Shown: positions 7,343 through 14,863, counted from the stretch's first letter. The stretch: 17,596 nt of DNA from an uncultured Clostridia bacterium (GCA_947253135.1 CAMXYS010000017.1:1-17596); one strand, 5' to 3'. The notes: a model not told the origin generated them from the letters alone. A program made the numbers and translations.

Positions 7343-7514
7343 CGGGAATGAAGTGCTCCCGAGACGGTTTATTAAGACAGTTTCGCCGCCTCCCTCTTCC
7401 GTTTAACCCGGAGTGAGGGGAGAGGTTTTGCAACTGATCTGACAACCGCTAAACCGCCTGTTCAGGCTGATGACTTCTGCAAGGAACATTCATTGCAGGG
7501 TCGTCAGCTTTTTT
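7343..7514 (+). promoter_or_regulatory. Structured leader RNA ahead of the antiporter (candidate riboswitch or sRNA)
   Basis: This fills the 374-base gap between the NEAT/G5 gene and the antiporter. Visible pairings: hairpin CGGGA/TCCCG (7343-7347, 7357-7361); closing stem CGGTTTA/TAAACCG (7365-7371, 7450-7456); inside it AGACAGTT/AACTG-TCT (7375-7382, 7432-7440, one bulged A); inside that a long hairpin with CCTC, CCTC and CCG blocks (7389-7401 with 7409-7425); then CCTG/CAGG (7457-7466) and a terminator. Nested, branched pairing followed by a terminator 43 bases before the start codon is the layout of an attenuator-type riboswitch. I cannot assign it to a named class. A 22-codon frame (7348-7416) also exists inside but lacks proper ribosome-site spacing. 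A weak promoter may be TTGCCA (7301-7306) with TACCCT (7324-7329). Confidence 0.5.
7466..7514 (+). terminator. Intrinsic terminator at the end of the antiporter leader
   Basis: GCTGATGAC-T(T)-CTGCA (7466-7481) pairs with TGCAG-G-GTCGTCAGC (7494-7508), with wobbles and one bulged T. Six T follow (7509-7514). It is separated from the previous gene by another complete terminator, so it most likely acts on a transcript starting inside the intergenic region. Confidence 0.8.
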
Positions 7515-7557
7515 ATGCTAAATTAGCCGACGAAAGCCTGCCGGAAAGGAAAGCTTT

Positions 7558-8742
7558 ATGTTAATGGATATCGCCTTAGTTCTCTTGTCCGGTTTACTGG
7601 TCGGTCAACTTTGTCGCCTGCTTCGGTTGCCGGGCTTAGTGGGCATGTTGGGGGCGGGCATCTTGCTGGGTCCCTCTGTCTTAAATCTTTTGTCACCTGC
7701 TATTTTGCAAATCAGTGGGGAAATTCGCCTGTTAGCGCTGCTGGTTATCCTGATCCGGGCAGGCCTAAAACTGGATTTTACAGACCTCAAAAAAGTGGGA
7801 CGCCCCGCCTTGCTGATGTGTTTTTTGCCGGCCACTTGCGAAATTGTCGGCATCTGGCTGTTGGCACCTCCGCTATTGGGTTTTGCTTCGGCTGAGGCAC
7901 TGGTTTTAGGGGCAGTTTTAGCGGCTGTGTCGCCGGCGGTGGTCGTGCCGCGGATGGTGCGGCTCATGGACCAAGGCTACGGTGTCAAAAAAGGGATACC
8001 GCAAATGATTTTGGCCGGTTCGTCTGCGGATGATGTCTATGTGTTGGTCTTATTTACAGGTTTTTTAGATATGGCAAAAGGCGGTCGTTTTTCCTGGTCA
8101 GCGCTGGGGGCCATCCCTCTTTCCCTGGGCTTGGGTGTCCTGGCAGGCTTCCTGGTCGGACTTGCTCTAGCTTATTTTTTTAAAACCGCCGCAAGTCACA
8201 AGTTGCCAACCTTGGACCAGGCTCTGCTGCTTTTAAGCATCGGCTGCTTGCTTTATAGTCTGGAACAGGCTTCGTGGATGCCGCCTTTTGCTTCGCTTAT
8301 AGCGGTTATCACCATGGGGATGGTCTTGGCCGGTCGCTCGCTGGAACAGGCTGACCGCTTGGCCGGCTGCTTTGACCGGCTCTGGATGCCGGCGGAGATG
8401 TTTTTGTTTGTCCTGGTGGGGGCTTCAGTAGCCATTAAAGACATACAACATGTCGGTTTTCCGGCTTTAGTCTTGCTGGTGGGCGGCTTGTTATTTCGCC
8501 TGGTCGGTGTGCGCTTGGCCTTACTGCAAACAGCTTTAAATCGGCGTGAAATTCTTTTTGCTATGTTGGCCTATTTACCCAAGGCGACTGTTCAAGCGGC
8601 TATTGGCGGCCTGCCCTTGGCCATGGGACTTGCGGCCGGACACAGTATTCTGGCTGTTTCTGTCATTGCCATTTTGCTGACCGCACCGCTGGGCGCCTTC
8701 TTAACAGACCGGCTGGCTCCCCTGCTTTTAAGTAAGGAATAG
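7558..8742 (+). CDS. Cation:proton antiporter (Na+/H+ exchanger family)
   Basis: A 394-residue integral membrane protein exchanging Na+ or K+ for H+ across the cytoplasmic membrane. It has about 12 hydrophobic segments over its whole length and the family's conserved features: glycine-rich first repeat (MLGAGILLGPSVL, 30-42), ILIRAGLKLDF (64-74; usually G-E/GL-LD), AAVSPAVVVPRM (122-133), and GSSADDVYVLVLF (154-166). The paired Asp158-Asp159 in the discontinuous helix is the ion/proton site of the electrogenic, DD-type (CPA2-like) exchangers. There is no C-terminal RCK/TrkA regulatory domain, so it is a core-only form. ATG 7558 has AAAGGA seven bases upstream; a second ATG at 7564 is possible. 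The structured, terminator-ending leader just upstream suggests expression controlled by RNA folding. It converges on the sugar kinase with 8 bases between stop codons. Confidence 0.88.
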   Translation: MLMDIALVLLSGLLVGQLCRLLRLPGLVGMLGAGILLGPSVLNLLSPAILQISGEIRLLALLVILIRAGLKLDFTDLKKVGRPALLMCFLPATCEIVGIWLLAPPLLGFASAEALVLGAVLAAVSPAVVVPRMVRLMDQGYGVKKGIPQMILAGSSADDVYVLVLFTGFLDMAKGGRFSWSALGAIPLSLGLGVLAGFLVGLALAYFFKTAASHKLPTLDQALLLLSIGCLLYSLEQASWMPPFASLIAVITMGMVLAGRSLEQADRLAGCFDRLWMPAEMFLFVLVGASVAIKDIQHVGFPALVLLVGGLLFRLVGVRLALLQTALNRREILFAMLAYLPKATVQAAIGGLPLAMGLAAGHSILAVSVIAILLTAPLGAFLTDRLAPLLLSKE

Positions 8743-8750
8743 GTAAAAAA

Positions 8751-9809
8751 CTAACAGCCGGCTGCCTGCATAGCAGCTTCAACCTCTTTCGGGTCCGGCA
8801 CCGAAGTAATACCGCCATGCCGTTCAGTGGACAGGGAGGCCGTTAAATTAGCTTGTCGGCCGATTGCAGTTAATTCCTCTCCGGTTAAAAGACCGGGAGT
8901 AAAAGCAGAGGTTGTTTTCTTTGCGAGTTGGAGGATGATGCCTATTGCAGTGCCGCCAAAAATATCCCCGGCACCGGTTGTATCGACGGTTTTAGGGGAA
9001 GGAGTACCGGGGGCAAAACCCCGGGCAAAGTCTCCGGTCTCACCGTTGCGGGCGATTAAAAGTGCGCCCTCTACACCCAGGGTAATCATAGCTAGCTGTA
9101 ATGGCCTGTCAGCAAACAATTGCTTGACCAGGGGGTGGTCAGGGTTGAGTTCGTCCGCTTGAGCCGGTCCGCTACCCGGATAGATGAAAATGAGTTCATC
9201 CAGACCGATTTTCAGGCTGTCGGCAAAATCTAAGCCGGTTAAAATAGCTTGTCGGGCCCTATCTTCGTCCGACCAAATCGGCGCCCGGTAATTGGGATCA
9301 AAATTAATCCAGGTGCCGGCTGTCCGGGCCAGTTTTAAGGCTGTAGTGACGGCCTCGCTACCTGTGGCGGAGGCCAACGAAAAGGAGCCGAAATGTAAAA
9401 GTCGGCTGTTTTTAATTTGCTCCTTGACCTGCGGGGTGAGCTCAAAAAACTCATCAGCCCCGGGTTTTTTAACAAAACTGAACTCCCGGTCACCGGTCTC
9501 ATCTAAGGTGACCATAGCCATGGTGGTAAAGGCCTGATCCGTCACTTGCAGATTTTGTATATCGATGTCGTAGTCGGACAAGGTTTTGGCGAGCAGGCGA
9601 CCGAACCGGTCATTGCCCACGGCGCCGGCAAAGGCGGCCTTTAGTCCCAGGCGACCGGCGGCCACTAAAAAATTAGCGGGAGCACCGCCGGGGTAGGCGC
9701 TGATAATGGGGTAGCCGCAGTCATTTAGGCCGGCCGGGGCAAAGTCAATCAATAGTTCGCCGATTGCTAACAGGTCGTTTGTGCGTCCAATCTGCGGAAT
9801 CACCTTCAT
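8751..9809 (-). CDS. PfkB-family carbohydrate kinase, probably fructokinase
   Basis: A 352-residue cytoplasmic sugar kinase using ATP to phosphorylate a sugar such as fructose; close PfkB relatives act on ribose or 2-keto-3-deoxygluconate, so the substrate is inferred. Visible motifs: N-terminal LLAIGELLIDF; substrate-lid PGGAPANFLVAAGRLG (40-55; PfkB signature 1); NFDPNYR (169-175); and the anion-hole/catalytic motif DTTGAGDIFGG (276-286; PfkB signature 2), with Asp282 as catalytic base. Length fits bacterial fructokinases, slightly long at both ends. The ATG at 9807-9809 (minus) has GAGG about 11 bases upstream. It stands alone on its strand, with no PTS or sucrose genes visible nearby, so the sugar source is not shown by context. 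There is no terminator between it and the converging antiporter gene. Confidence 0.9.
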   Translation of the reverse strand: MKVIPQIGRTNDLLAIGELLIDFAPAGLNDCGYPIISAYPGGAPANFLVAAGRLGLKAAFAGAVGNDRFGRLLAKTLSDYDIDIQNLQVTDQAFTTMAMVTLDETGDREFSFVKKPGADEFFELTPQVKEQIKNSRLLHFGSFSLASATGSEAVTTALKLARTAGTWINFDPNYRAPIWSDEDRARQAILTGLDFADSLKIGLDELIFIYPGSGPAQADELNPDHPLVKQLFADRPLQLAMITLGVEGALLIARNGETGDFARGFAPGTPSPKTVDTTGAGDIFGGTAIGIILQLAKKTTSAFTPGLLTGEELTAIGRQANLTASLSTERHGGITSVPDPKEVEAAMQAAGC

Positions 9810-10055
9810 ATTATATTAGACCTCTTTTCCAGTTATGGGGCGGCCGGCCTTGCGGCTTTATAGTTCATCGGCACGTTGAAATTTTAACATACACAAGACT
9901 TCTTGATTTATGGCAAGATAGAGGTCGTATATGCAAAACGACAGTGAGTGTATCATCCTGCCTTTCCATTCGGGAAGCACTAAAGCAGGTGGTTGTGGCG
10001 GATGAGTATCCGGTCAGCCAACCGGGTTGAACATAAGCGTTGGGGGAAAAAGCGC

Positions 10056-11012
10056 ATGAAAGAAATTGTCATCTTGGATGGTTACACCATCAATCCGGGA
10101 GATCTTTCCTGGAAACCGCTAGAGACCTTTGCAAAGTTGACGGTCTATGACCGCACTTTGCAGGAAGAAGCCGTCAGCCGAATCGGGTCGGCAGATGCTG
10201 TTTTGACCAGTAAAATTTTAATGACAGCTGAGTTGATGGCGGCCTGTCCTAATTTAAAATATATTGGTGTCCTGGCCACAGGGACGAACACCGTTGACCT
10301 TCAGGCTGCTGCCGAGCGCGGGATTACGGTGACCAATGTGCCGGCCTACAGCACCCGGGCGGTGGCACAATTTGTCTTTGCCTTGCTCTTGGAAGTCTGC
10401 AACCAGGTGGGACACCATAATCAAGCCGTGCAGGCCGGCCGCTGGGCTGCCAGTCAAGACTTTTGTTTTTGGGAGAAACCGCTGCTCGAACTATCGGGCA
10501 AAACGATGGGCATTATCGGTTTTGGTGCTATCGGCCAAGCAGTGGCAGGCATTGCCCGGGCCATGGGAATGAAGGTCCTGGCCTTTTCCAGGACTAAAAA
10601 GAATGTGCCGGCGGATTTGGCAGACCAGACTGATCTGGACCGCCTCCTGAAAGAGGCGGATGTCTTGAGCCTTCATCTCCCCCTGACCGCCGCAACAGAG
10701 GGTTTTATAGATGCTGATCGGTTGGCTCAGGTCAAACCCGGTGTCATTATGATTAACACGGCCAGGGGGCCGATCGTTGATGAAAACGCTATGGCCCGGG
10801 CTTTGGCTGAAGACAAGGTCTACTATTATGCCACTGATGTGGTCAGTGTTGAGCCGATCCGCCGGGACAATCCTTTGCTGACAGCCCCGCGCTGCATCAT
10901 GACCCCTCATATTGCCTGGGCACCACAAGAGACGCGCTCGCGCTTACTGGACATTGTAGTTGAAAATGTTCGCTGTTATGCACTGGGAAAACCGATCAAT
11001 GTTGTTTCGTAA
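10056..11012 (+). CDS. D-2-hydroxyacid dehydrogenase (glycerate/hydroxypyruvate reductase type)
   Basis: A 318-residue NAD(P)H-dependent dehydrogenase interconverting a 2-keto acid and a D-2-hydroxy acid; the closest type by sequence is glycerate dehydrogenase/hydroxypyruvate reductase. Visible parts: N-terminal substrate domain with LKYIGVLATGTNTVDLQAA (67-85); Rossmann motif GIIGFGAIGQA (152-162); catalytic Arg237 in NTARGPIVDE; Glu266 in VSVEPI; His285 in MTPHIAWAP. All three catalytic residues are present. The ATG at 10056 is chosen because GGGGGA lies about 8 bases upstream; the longer in-frame opening from 9993 has no good site. The SulP transporter follows after 83 bases in the same direction without a terminator, so the two may be cotranscribed. 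Whether that transporter carries a substrate of the enzyme is speculation. Confidence 0.88.
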   Translation: MKEIVILDGYTINPGDLSWKPLETFAKLTVYDRTLQEEAVSRIGSADAVLTSKILMTAELMAACPNLKYIGVLATGTNTVDLQAAAERGITVTNVPAYSTRAVAQFVFALLLEVCNQVGHHNQAVQAGRWAASQDFCFWEKPLLELSGKTMGIIGFGAIGQAVAGIARAMGMKVLAFSRTKKNVPADLADQTDLDRLLKEADVLSLHLPLTAATEGFIDADRLAQVKPGVIMINTARGPIVDENAMARALAEDKVYYYATDVVSVEPIRRDNPLLTAPRCIMTPHIAWAPQETRSRLLDIVVENVRCYALGKPINVVS

Positions 11013-11095
11013 AAGTCTTGTTTTGCGCCGGCATAGTGGCGCGGTTGGGCCCGCCCTAGCGGCCTGATGTTTACTTTAAGTTAAAAGGAGTAGTC

Positions 11096-12274
11096 ATGTT
11101 TAAAGAACGTGTTCAGCAGCAGTGGTTGGGGAATGTCAAAAAAGATATTTTCGGCGGGCTCGTTACTTCTGTGACCTTGATCCCGGAAGTGATCGGCTTT
11201 GCCATTATAGCCGGTATTCACCCCATGTTGGCCCTGTTTGCTTCAGTGATCAGCTTGTTAGTAACTTCTTTTGCCGGCGGTCGGCCGGCCATGGTGACGG
11301 CGGCGGCCGGTTCTATGGCGGTGGTGATGGCCCCCCTTATAAAAGATCACGGCATCCCCTATATGGTAGCGGCTACGCTCTTAACCGGAGTCATTCAAAT
11401 TCTGTTAGGTTTTGCCGGTGTCCACAAGTTGATGCGCTTTGTCTCACCTTGTGTTTTGGCCGGTTTTGTCAATGGATTGGCGATTATTATCTTTATGTCC
11501 CAAGCCGGCCAGCTACCCGGTCTGCCGGTCCTTGAGCTGGCCATTGTGGCCGGCACAGTCTTTTTAATGGTGGTCTTGCCGCGGCTGATTAAAAGTGTGC
11601 CGCCGGCTTTGATTTGCATTGTGATCGGCACCTTGCTGTCGGCCTTGTCGGGGCTTGACTTAAAAACAGTCGGACACCTGGGCGATATGAGTGGCAGCCT
11701 GCCCCTGCCCCAGTTACCGGCTGTCCCTTTTAATTGGACAACTTTCTATATTATTGCTCCGGTGGCTGTGGCCCTTTCAGTAGTGGGCCTGGCGGAGACC
11801 CTGGTGACCCTGCCCCTTATTGATGACCTGACCGACAGTCAGGGGGACCAACCCAGAGAGGTTAAGGGTCAGGGGCTGGCCAATTTAGTTAGCGGCGTCT
11901 TTGGTTGTCAGGCCGGCTGTGCTATGATCGGCCAGGCCGTTATGAACGTAAAATCCGGAGGTCGCAAGCGTTTTTCGACTTTGACTGCCGGGCTGGTGTT
12001 GCTGCTGATGATTGTGGCCTTAAAGGATGTCGTTTTGAACCACATTCCCACAGCAGCCCTGATTGGCATTATGATTATAGTGGCCTTTGAGACTTTCAAT
12101 TGGCAGAGCGTCCGCAAAATTAAAGGGGGACCGGTGACAGAGAGCATCACTATGGTGGTGACGACTGCCGTAACAGCTATCACCTCAAATTTAGCCATCG
12201 GTATTGTGGTTGGGATTGCCTTAGACAAATTCCTGACTTTTGCGGCCGGTCGCCTTCGGCAAAAGCCAAGATAA
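11096..12274 (+). CDS. SulP-family anion transporter lacking a STAS domain
   Basis: A 392-residue integral membrane transporter of the SulP (SLC26-like) family, moving sulfate, bicarbonate or another anion across the cytoplasmic membrane. The SulP core is visible: KKDIFGGLVTSVTLIPEVIG (residues 15-34) and FAIIAGIHPMLALFAS, the family signature region; GGRPAMVTAAAGSMAVV; FVSPCVLAGFVNGLAIIIFMSQ; and GLAETLVTLPLIDDLTD with GCQAGCAMIGQAVMNVKSGG. The protein ends after the membrane domain at FAAGRLRQKPR, without the cytoplasmic STAS domain of typical 550-600-residue members; such short forms exist in bacteria. The ATG at 11096 has AAAAGGAG five bases upstream. It follows the hydroxyacid dehydrogenase and precedes tRNA-Ala, which has its own promoter. 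The substrate cannot be told from sequence. Confidence 0.87.
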   Translation: MFKERVQQQWLGNVKKDIFGGLVTSVTLIPEVIGFAIIAGIHPMLALFASVISLLVTSFAGGRPAMVTAAAGSMAVVMAPLIKDHGIPYMVAATLLTGVIQILLGFAGVHKLMRFVSPCVLAGFVNGLAIIIFMSQAGQLPGLPVLELAIVAGTVFLMVVLPRLIKSVPPALICIVIGTLLSALSGLDLKTVGHLGDMSGSLPLPQLPAVPFNWTTFYIIAPVAVALSVVGLAETLVTLPLIDDLTDSQGDQPREVKGQGLANLVSGVFGCQAGCAMIGQAVMNVKSGGRKRFSTLTAGLVLLLMIVALKDVVLNHIPTAALIGIMIIVAFETFNWQSVRKIKGGPVTESITMVVTTAVTAITSNLAIGIVVGIALDKFLTFAAGRLRQKPR

Positions 12275-12324
12275 TGGTTACCGGGTTAACCGGTTTCCGG
12301 GCAGTATTAATCGAACGCCGGGGC

Positions 12325-12353
12325 TTGGACACAGCTGTTCAGGGGTGTATAAT
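12325..12353 (+). promoter_or_regulatory. Promoter of tRNA-Ala
   Basis: TTGGAC (12325-12330) and a perfect TATAAT (12348-12353) are separated by exactly 17 bases. They end 11 bases before the tRNA 5' end. Confidence 0.85.
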
Positions 12354-12364
12354 AGAGCCGTTCC

Positions 12365-12437
12365 GGGTTCGTAGCTCAGCTGGGAGAGCGCTGCATTCGC
12401 ATTGCAGAGGTCGAGAGTTCAAGTCTCTTCGGATCCA
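12365..12437 (+). tRNA. tRNA-Ala (anticodon CGC)
   Basis: A complete cloverleaf can be folded: acceptor GGGTTCG/CGGATCC, including the G3-U70 wobble that specifies alanine; D-arm GCTC/GAGC; anticodon stem CTGCA/TGCAG with CGC at 12398-12400; T-arm GAGAG-TTCAAGT-CTCTT; discriminator A73. The 3' CCA is not encoded. It decodes GCG. Confidence 0.95.
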
Positions 12438-12442
12438 GTTAT

Positions 12443-12476
12443 GGCCGGTCTGTGAGGAATTACAGGCCGGTTTTTT
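12443..12476 (+). terminator. Terminator of the tRNA-Ala transcript
   Basis: CCGGTCTGT (12445-12453) pairs with ACAGGCCGG (12462-12470) with one G-T pair, and six T follow. It lies directly after the tRNA. Confidence 0.9.
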
Positions 12477-12528
12477 GTAACTGCGGACCGTGGCAGAAAT
12501 TTTTAAAAGATGGGCATGAGGTTTTAGG

Positions 12529-13077
12529 GTGGCAGGTAAGTTAATTTTCTTAGTCGGCTTTATGGGGACAGGAAAAAGTACAGTGGCCTGCCACTTGGCA
12601 AAACAACTCGGAGGCATACCGGTCTTCGAGGCAGACCGCTTAATTGCAGAGCAAGACGGCCGCCCCATTCCGGACATTTTTGCAGAATCAGGAGAAGCTT
12701 ATTTCCGTCAATTAGAAACAAACTGGCTGCGGGCGCTCGCCGGTGACAGGCCGGGGGTTGTGTCTTGTGGTGGCGGCATGGCGGTGGCGGCAGACAATAG
12801 GGCTTTGATGAAGGCCAAGGGTCAGGTGGTCTGCCTGACAGCTGAGCCGGCAGCTATTTTGGAGCGGACGGCAGGGTCAGATCGGCCACTTTTGCGAGGA
12901 CGACGGTCCGAGCGGGCTGTTTTGGCAATGCTGCAGGAGCGGGAGGCGGCCTACAGAGAGGCGGCTGACCTGGTGATCCGAACCGATGAAAAAAAACCGG
13001 AGGAGGTGGCCCGCGAAATTAAGGACAGCCTGACCACAGCGGCGCCCGCTTCCCGGTCACCGGGCAAAAAATTATAA
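12529..13077 (+). CDS. aroK: Shikimate kinase
   Basis: A 182-residue cytoplasmic enzyme phosphorylating shikimate to shikimate 3-phosphate with ATP, in the chorismate/aromatic amino acid pathway. Visible: P-loop GFMGTGKST (10-18); shikimate-binding EADRLIAEQDGRPIPDIF (34-51) with Asp36 and the following GEAYFRQLE, Arg60; CGGGMAV (80-86); the lid RPLL (119-122); and adenine-side Arg138 in REAAYREAADLVI. The canonical FVDTD is FEAD here, keeping the key Asp. Length is normal with a short extra tail (PASRSPGKKL). The start is GTG at 12529 with GAGG seven bases upstream; the nearby ATG at 12516 runs into a stop after three codons. It stands apart from other aro genes, behind the tRNA-Ala terminator, so it needs its own promoter, which I cannot place with confidence. 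A strong bidirectional terminator follows. Confidence 0.93.
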   Translation: MAGKLIFLVGFMGTGKSTVACHLAKQLGGIPVFEADRLIAEQDGRPIPDIFAESGEAYFRQLETNWLRALAGDRPGVVSCGGGMAVAADNRALMKAKGQVVCLTAEPAAILERTAGSDRPLLRGRRSERAVLAMLQEREAAYREAADLVIRTDEKKPEEVAREIKDSLTTAAPASRSPGKKL

Positions 13078-13107
13078 TATAACCGTCCGGTCGTAAACTA
13101 AAAATTA

Positions 13108-13165
13108 AAAGGCTGTCTTTTTCGCACCGTTGGAAAGGTGCCTTGAGACAGCCTTTGTTTTATTT
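13108..13165. terminator. Bidirectional terminator between aroK and the disulfide reductase
   Basis: AAAGGCTGTCT (13108-13118) and AGACAGCCTTT (13146-13156) are perfectly complementary, with an inner GCACC/GGTGC stem. T-rich sequence follows on the plus strand (GTTTTATTTT), and the mirror is T-rich on the minus strand. The stop codon of the minus-strand gene lies at 13160-13162, so this serves both converging genes. Confidence 0.88.
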
Positions 13166-14695
13166 TAGGTGTTGTGGTGCCCAGCCGACCAACTCCGACA
13201 GGGTGGGGTGGATGGTCATTGGTCGGGTAAGCGCAGCCACGGTGCGGGGGTCAATAAAATCTGTTCCGCCGGGCTGTTCGCCGGCATGCATGAGCCAAGC
13301 CACACCCTGCACCAAAATAGAAGCTTCCGGCCCTACGACATGCAGTCCTAGAATCTTTTGACTCTCACTTTCCACAATCAATTTGGCAAAACCCTTGTCC
13401 TCGTCGCCCGGATCAATGCCTAGGGACCAGCCCTTGGCAATCTCACTGTAATGGTGGATGGCAACCTGTACCTTTAGGCCTTGCTCCCTGGCCTCCTTTT
13501 CAGTTAAACCGACCCGGCCTATTTGGGGGTAGGTGAAGGTCGCAGAAGGGACACAGTCATAGCGGGCTTGGCGAGGGCCTTGATCCGCTTTTTTCTGAAA
13601 GAGGTTATAGGCTAGAATTTCAGCCTCATAGTTAGCCTTGTGGCGGAGTTGCTGGCGGCCGTTGATATCGCCCAGAGCATAGATGCCGGGGGCGGAGGTC
13701 CGCAAATATTTATCTGTTTGAATCCAGCCTCTTTTGTCGGTTTGAACATCAGCAGCAGCTAGGTTCAAATCTCCGGTTACTGCTTCAATACCGGCAGAAA
13801 TAAAGAGCATATCTGCGGTGGTCACATGTTGCTCGCCGGTCTCCTTGTCCCGGCTGAAGAGCTTAATTCGCCCGTCTTCGGTCGGTTCAACTTTCTGTGT
13901 GTTTTGCCGTAGGAGCACCTTGATGCCAACTGCCTCGAAATGGTCTAAGAGGGTTTGGCTGACGGCTTCATCTTGTTTCGGCACGAGACGAACATTGCGC
14001 TGGACCAAGGTCACATCTGCTCCAAAGCTGGAAAAAATATGGGCGAATTCACAGCCTATGTCAGCCCCTCCGATCAGAGCGACTGAGCGCGGGAAATCTG
14101 CGGGCATCTCTTGGTCGAAAAAGCGGTCGGAGGTGAAGTAGGGGATTTGGTCCAAGCCGGGCAAATCAGGGATACGGGTCCGGCCGCCACAGGCCAGCAC
14201 AATTTTGGGAGCTGTTACTGTCAGTCCCTCAGCGGGGGGCAGGATTACCTTGCCGACTTCACCGGTGGGGAGGTCGGCAACGGTCGCCTGAACAAACAGT
14301 GTGTGCGGTCCGCTAAAGCTGGCCCGGCCCAGGATTAAGTCACAGTTCGGCTGCTCATGGTAATAATCAACCGTCCCTTTGCGCCCGCGTTCAACAGCCT
14401 GGATACAGCGCGACCGAATAACAGACCAGTCTGCCTGTGGCGGGTCCCCAACCAGGCCCAGACGGCTGTTATTTTGGGCTTCGCGGATGCGGTCGGCCGG
14501 GCCGACTAACATTTTAGTGGGGATGCAACCGTGATTGAGGCAGGTGCCGCCCCAGGCTGTTTTTTCGATGAGGGCCACTTTTTGGCCGGCTGCCAAGGCC
14601 GCGTCAACCACAATATTTCCGGCCCCACTGCCGATGACGATGAGGTCGTATATACGGGTTACTTGATCTGAATTTTCTTCTTTTTGCTTGTTCAT
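13160..14695 (-). CDS. FAD-dependent pyridine nucleotide-disulfide oxidoreductase (dihydrolipoamide dehydrogenase/mycothione reductase type)
   Basis: A 511-residue soluble flavoenzyme transferring electrons between NAD(P)H and a disulfide substrate. Visible: FAD-binding DLIVIGSGAGN (17-27); redox pair GGTCLNHGCIPTK with Cys52 and Cys57; a second Rossmann fold SVALIGGADIGCEFAHIFSSFGADVTLVQR; the FAD-contact stretch GIYALGDING; and the C-terminal dimer/active-site motif IHPTLSELVGWAP with His496 and Glu501. GxGAGN in place of the GxGPGG common in lipoamide dehydrogenases is seen in mycothione-reductase-like members. The substrate is therefore open: lipoamide, a low-molecular-weight thiol or a metal ion. 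No lipoyl or dehydrogenase-complex genes lie nearby. The ATG (14693-14695) has AGGAG five bases upstream. It diverges from the GntR-ABC operon and shares a repeat-rich promoter region with it. Confidence 0.88.
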   Translation of the reverse strand: MNKQKEENSDQVTRIYDLIVIGSGAGNIVVDAALAAGQKVALIEKTAWGGTCLNHGCIPTKMLVGPADRIREAQNNSRLGLVGDPPQADWSVIRSRCIQAVERGRKGTVDYYHEQPNCDLILGRASFSGPHTLFVQATVADLPTGEVGKVILPPAEGLTVTAPKIVLACGGRTRIPDLPGLDQIPYFTSDRFFDQEMPADFPRSVALIGGADIGCEFAHIFSSFGADVTLVQRNVRLVPKQDEAVSQTLLDHFEAVGIKVLLRQNTQKVEPTEDGRIKLFSRDKETGEQHVTTADMLFISAGIEAVTGDLNLAAADVQTDKRGWIQTDKYLRTSAPGIYALGDINGRQQLRHKANYEAEILAYNLFQKKADQGPRQARYDCVPSATFTYPQIGRVGLTEKEAREQGLKVQVAIHHYSEIAKGWSLGIDPGDEDKGFAKLIVESESQKILGLHVVGPEASILVQGVAWLMHAGEQPGGTDFIDPRTVAALTRPMTIHPTLSELVGWAPQHLK

Positions 14696-14715
14696 AGTAT
14701 CTCCTGTTGCCGGTC

Positions 14716-14798
14716 GGTCCTGCCGAAAGGGCTGCCCCCCTTTTTTGTGGCGGTATGAAAATGTGTCCTGCGGTGTGAAAGTGTGTCCCGGCAGGACC
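14716..14798. repeat. 83-bp inverted-repeat element with tandem 20-bp repeats
   Basis: Perfect 10-bp terminal inverted repeats, GGTCCTGCCG (14716-14725) and CGGCAGGACC (14789-14798), enclose two tandem copies of a 20-bp unit: CGGTATGAAAATGTGTCCTG (14751-14770) and CGGTGTGAAAGTGTGTCCCG (14771-14790). The element lies in the 5' region of the disulfide reductase gene. It could be a small mobile-element remnant or a regulator-binding array. Confidence 0.6.
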
Positions 14799-14817
14799 TA
14801 AGTCGATCATCTGCTTC

Positions 14818-14823
14818 ATTATA
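14818..14823 (-). promoter_or_regulatory. Possible -10 element for the disulfide reductase
   Basis: A perfect TATAAT is read on the minus strand. No good -35 is found at 16-18 bases, though TTGTCA (minus, 14836-14841) overlaps the -35 of the opposing promoter. If real, transcription passes through the 83-bp repeat element. Confidence 0.35.
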
Positions 14824-14834
14824 GCGAAAGGGTG

Positions 14835-14863
14835 TTGACAAGGCTTAAACGACAGTGTAATCT
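14835..14863 (+). promoter_or_regulatory. Promoter of the GntR-ABC operon
   Basis: A perfect -35, TTGACA (14835-14840), is followed by TGTAAT (14856-14861, 15-base spacing) or the overlapping TAATCT (14858-14863, 17 bases). The start point would fall within the left arm of the following inverted repeat. Confidence 0.6.

Noticed and set aside
12274..12480. Small plus-strand frame after the SulP gene
   Set aside because: It runs through the tRNA-Ala promoter, tRNA and terminator, which are each well supported.
14716..14798. Intact insertion sequence
   Set aside because: There is no transposase or room for one; only short inverted and tandem repeats are present.
14604..14819. 71-codon minus-strand frame over the reductase start
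   Set aside because: It overlaps the well-supported reductase start in another frame and crosses the repeat element; no family features.
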